Source: CAJQLB01 sp905479065 (lineage in GTDB: Bacteria; Bacteroidota; Bacteroidia; Flavobacteriales; Flavobacteriaceae). Taken from it: a DNA stretch of 64,000 bases. The notes beneath the pieces are model-generated. The model worked only from the letters and a program-made list of their open reading frames with translations. It ran no database searches and was not told the DNA's origin. Shown piece by piece: positions 62,393 through 64,000 of the stretch. How positions within the stretch are numbered: the stretch's first letter is position 1; every line of letters starts with the position of its first letter. The stretch spans positions 434,001-498,000 of the forward strand of contig OX044364.1 in NCBI GenBank assembly GCA_943846735.1. Reading direction: 5' to 3'. A program made the translations under genes and the position numbers.

Positions 62393-62959
62393 ATGGCAAG
62401 CACTTCAGATATCAGAAATGGATTATGTATCAAATATAACCATGACATTTTTAAAATTATTGAGTTTTTACACGTAAAACCAGGTAAAGGCCCTGCTTTT
62501 GTAAGAACCAAATTAAAAAGTGTTACAACAGGTAAAGTCATTGATAATACTTTTTCAGCAGGTCATAAAATTGAAGATATACGCGTTGAGACGCATAAGT
62601 TTCAATTTTTATACCATGATGGTGATTATTTTCATTTTATGAATACAGAAGATTATACACAAATTCAATTGACTGAGGCTAATTTAGATAACGCCGGATT
62701 GATGAAAGAAGGTCAAGTTGTTACTGTTATCATTAATACGGAAGACGATATGCCTTTATCAGTTGATCTACCTGCAAGTGTTGTTCTAGAGGTTGTATCA
62801 ACAGAGCCAGGTGTAAAGGGAAACACAGCGACAAACGCTACGAAACCTGCGACAGTAGAAACAGGAACGATCGTCAATGTGCCACTATTTATTAATGAAG
62901 GAGACAAAATAAAAGTAGAAACTGAAAAAGGCACTTACAAAGAGCGAATAAAAGAATAA
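62393..62959 (+). CDS. efp: Translation elongation factor P
   Basis: Relieves ribosome stalling at polyproline stretches. The 188 residues have the three-domain layout: KOW-like domain I with the tip loop VKPGKGPAFVR (Lys32 at the position of E. coli Lys34), central OB domain, and C-terminal OB domain ending LFINEGDKIKVETEKGTYK. Modification enzymes EpmA/B were not seen in the window. It is embedded in the lipid A operon. Confidence 0.96.
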   Translation: MASTSDIRNGLCIKYNHDIFKIIEFLHVKPGKGPAFVRTKLKSVTTGKVIDNTFSAGHKIEDIRVETHKFQFLYHDGDYFHFMNTEDYTQIQLTEANLDNAGLMKEGQVVTVIINTEDDMPLSVDLPASVVLEVVSTEPGVKGNTATNATKPATVETGTIVNVPLFINEGDKIKVETEKGTYKERIKE

Positions 62960-62963
62960 GCCT

Positions 62964-63899
62964 TTGAAATTTCACCAGTCATATACGTTAAAAGAGATAG
63001 CATCCATTATAGATTGTAAATTTATTGGGGATGATAGTTTTCCTGTTTTAGGTATGAACGAAATTCATGTCGTTTCTTCAGGGGATATTGTTTTTGTTGA
63101 CCACCCAAAATATTATGACAAAGCACTAGAATCAGCCGCGACGATTATACTTATTAACAAAGAGGTACAATGCCCTGATGGAAAAGTACTGCTGATTTCT
63201 GACGATCCATTTCGGGATTTTAATAAGCTAACAACGTACTTTAAACCATTTCTACCAGCACAAAGTAGTATTTCAAAGTCAGTTAAAATTGGCAGAGATA
63301 CTGTCGTACAGCCAAATTGTTTTATTGGAAATGATGTTACGATTGGAAATAATTGCACCATTCACTCAAATGTGAGTATATACGACAACACAGTGATAGG
63401 TGACAATGTTATCATACATGCAAATACAGTTTTAGGGGGAAGTGCTTTTTATTACAAAAATCGACCTGAGGGTTATGACCAATTAATATCAGGTGGTAAT
63501 GTAGTAATTGAAAATAATGTCGATATTGGTGCGTCCTGCACGATTGACCGAGGCGTTTCTGCTTCAACATTAATTAAAGAAGGAACAAAAATTGATAATT
63601 TAGTACAAATTGGACATGATACCATTATCGGGAAAAAGTGTCTAATAGCCTCACAAGTAGGTATTGCAGGTTGTGTTATTGTTGAGGATGAGGTTACTAT
63701 TTGGGGCCAAGTCGGCATAACAAGCGGTGTAACCATCGGGAGTAAAGCCATAATTTCTGCAAAGTCAGGAGTTAGTAAATCATTAGACAGCAATAAGAGG
63801 TATTTTGGTATTCCTGCGGATGATTTTAGATCAAAATATAAAGAAATTGCCGCTGTCAGAAAAATTCCAGAAATTTTGGAAAAACTTAAAGAATTATAA
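62964..63899 (+). CDS. LpxD-like N-acyltransferase, second copy
   Basis: A 311-residue paralogue of LpxD: N-terminal domain with SGDIVFVDHPKYYDKALESA, hexapeptide left-handed beta helix, and QIGHDTIIGKKCLIASQVGI with a His in the catalytic-like position. It is shorter than the lpxD above and lacks its GADGFGF signature, having GGSAFYYKNRPEGYDQLISG instead, so its acyl or sugar substrate may differ. The start is TTG at 62964, four bases after the efp stop. It is annotated as LpxD-family; true function uncertain. Confidence 0.88.
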   Translation: MKFHQSYTLKEIASIIDCKFIGDDSFPVLGMNEIHVVSSGDIVFVDHPKYYDKALESAATIILINKEVQCPDGKVLLISDDPFRDFNKLTTYFKPFLPAQSSISKSVKIGRDTVVQPNCFIGNDVTIGNNCTIHSNVSIYDNTVIGDNVIIHANTVLGGSAFYYKNRPEGYDQLISGGNVVIENNVDIGASCTIDRGVSASTLIKEGTKIDNLVQIGHDTIIGKKCLIASQVGIAGCVIVEDEVTIWGQVGITSGVTIGSKAIISAKSGVSKSLDSNKRYFGIPADDFRSKYKEIAAVRKIPEILEKLKEL

Positions 63900-64000
63900 A
63901 TGAGAGCAAAAGAAATCATCAATAAGTTTTACGCAAGTGATTTTGCTAACGATCAAAACTTAGTTAAATCATTTTTTCATAAGGAGTGTATTTTACATTG
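63900..64000 (+). CDS. Start of an NTF2/SnoaL-like protein (cut by window edge)
   Basis: An ATG at 63900, directly after the LpxD-like stop codon, opens MRAKEIINKFYASDFANDQN and LVKSFFHKECILH up to the window end. The pattern of a helix followed by a polar strand resembles NTF2-like proteins that I recall next to lpx genes in Flavobacteriaceae. Only 33 residues are visible, so the call is tentative. Confidence 0.55.
   Translation, partial: MRAKEIINKFYASDFANDQNLVKSFFHKECILH

Overview
The window is a chromosomal segment of a marine-type member of the Flavobacteriaceae (Bacteroidota). The evidence for this is low G+C by eye, repeated TAnnTTTG promoter -7 boxes, few recognisable Shine-Dalgarno sites, several secreted proteins with type IX secretion system (T9SS) C-terminal sorting domains, the T9SS response regulator PorX, an LpxC-FabZ fusion, and DUF4290, YqgE and START-like genes typical of the family. 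No phage, insertion sequence, CRISPR array or rRNA was seen.

Layout. 1-9.6 kb: the 3' end of hisS, then two very large T9SS cargo genes facing away from each other. One is a LamG-type protein; the other is a sulfatase-LamG-MopE-like fusion broken by a -1 frameshift near 6220. 9.5-18 kb: housekeeping block with tRNA-Met, a START-like protein, a class IV aminotransferase, YqgE, HU, fmt, recQ, an AAA ATPase, DUF493, DUF4290 and murA, whose catalytic Cys position is Asp. 18-23.3 kb: a small lipoprotein, an XRE regulator, an M14 peptidase, an Lrp/AsnC regulator, aroB and proline dehydrogenase.

23.3-46.1 kb: a long minus-strand exopolysaccharide (EPS) locus of Wzx/Wzy type. In transcription order it encodes a MurJ-family flippase, a Wzy-like polymerase, an unknown polytopic membrane protein, a GINT1-like protein, four GT4 glycosyltransferases and an AsnB-like amidotransferase, a PglC-type initiating sugar transferase, an ATP-grasp ligase, a FemAB/GNAT-like acyltransferase, a JmjC-like cupin, a polysaccharide deacetylase, a DegT aminotransferase, a WbpM-like 4,6-dehydratase, and the Wza/Wzc export pair. 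The dehydratase, aminotransferase and sugar transferase imply an amino-dideoxy first sugar. The ATP-grasp, acyltransferase, cupin, deacetylase and amidotransferase suggest unusual decoration of the glycan. Directly beyond it, on the plus strand (46.5-53.2 kb), are two secreted pectate-lyase-like beta-helix proteins with T9SS tails. The first carries three apparently identical 636-bp tandem repeats, each encoding three Ig/PKD-like modules.

53.2-64 kb: DUF4258, alanine dehydrogenase, a membrane protein overlapped by an unlisted 48-residue secreted peptide gene, tsaE, porX and an HD phosphohydrolase. These are followed by a lipid A operon (lpxD, lpxC/fabZ, lpxA, efp, a second lpxD-like gene and the start of an NTF2-like gene).

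The envelope theme is strong. The window makes lipid A, peptidoglycan precursor and capsule/EPS, encodes the regulator of the T9SS, and encodes four large T9SS cargo proteins aimed at polysaccharides. Functions are assigned from recognised motifs and domain order only; no database search was run.
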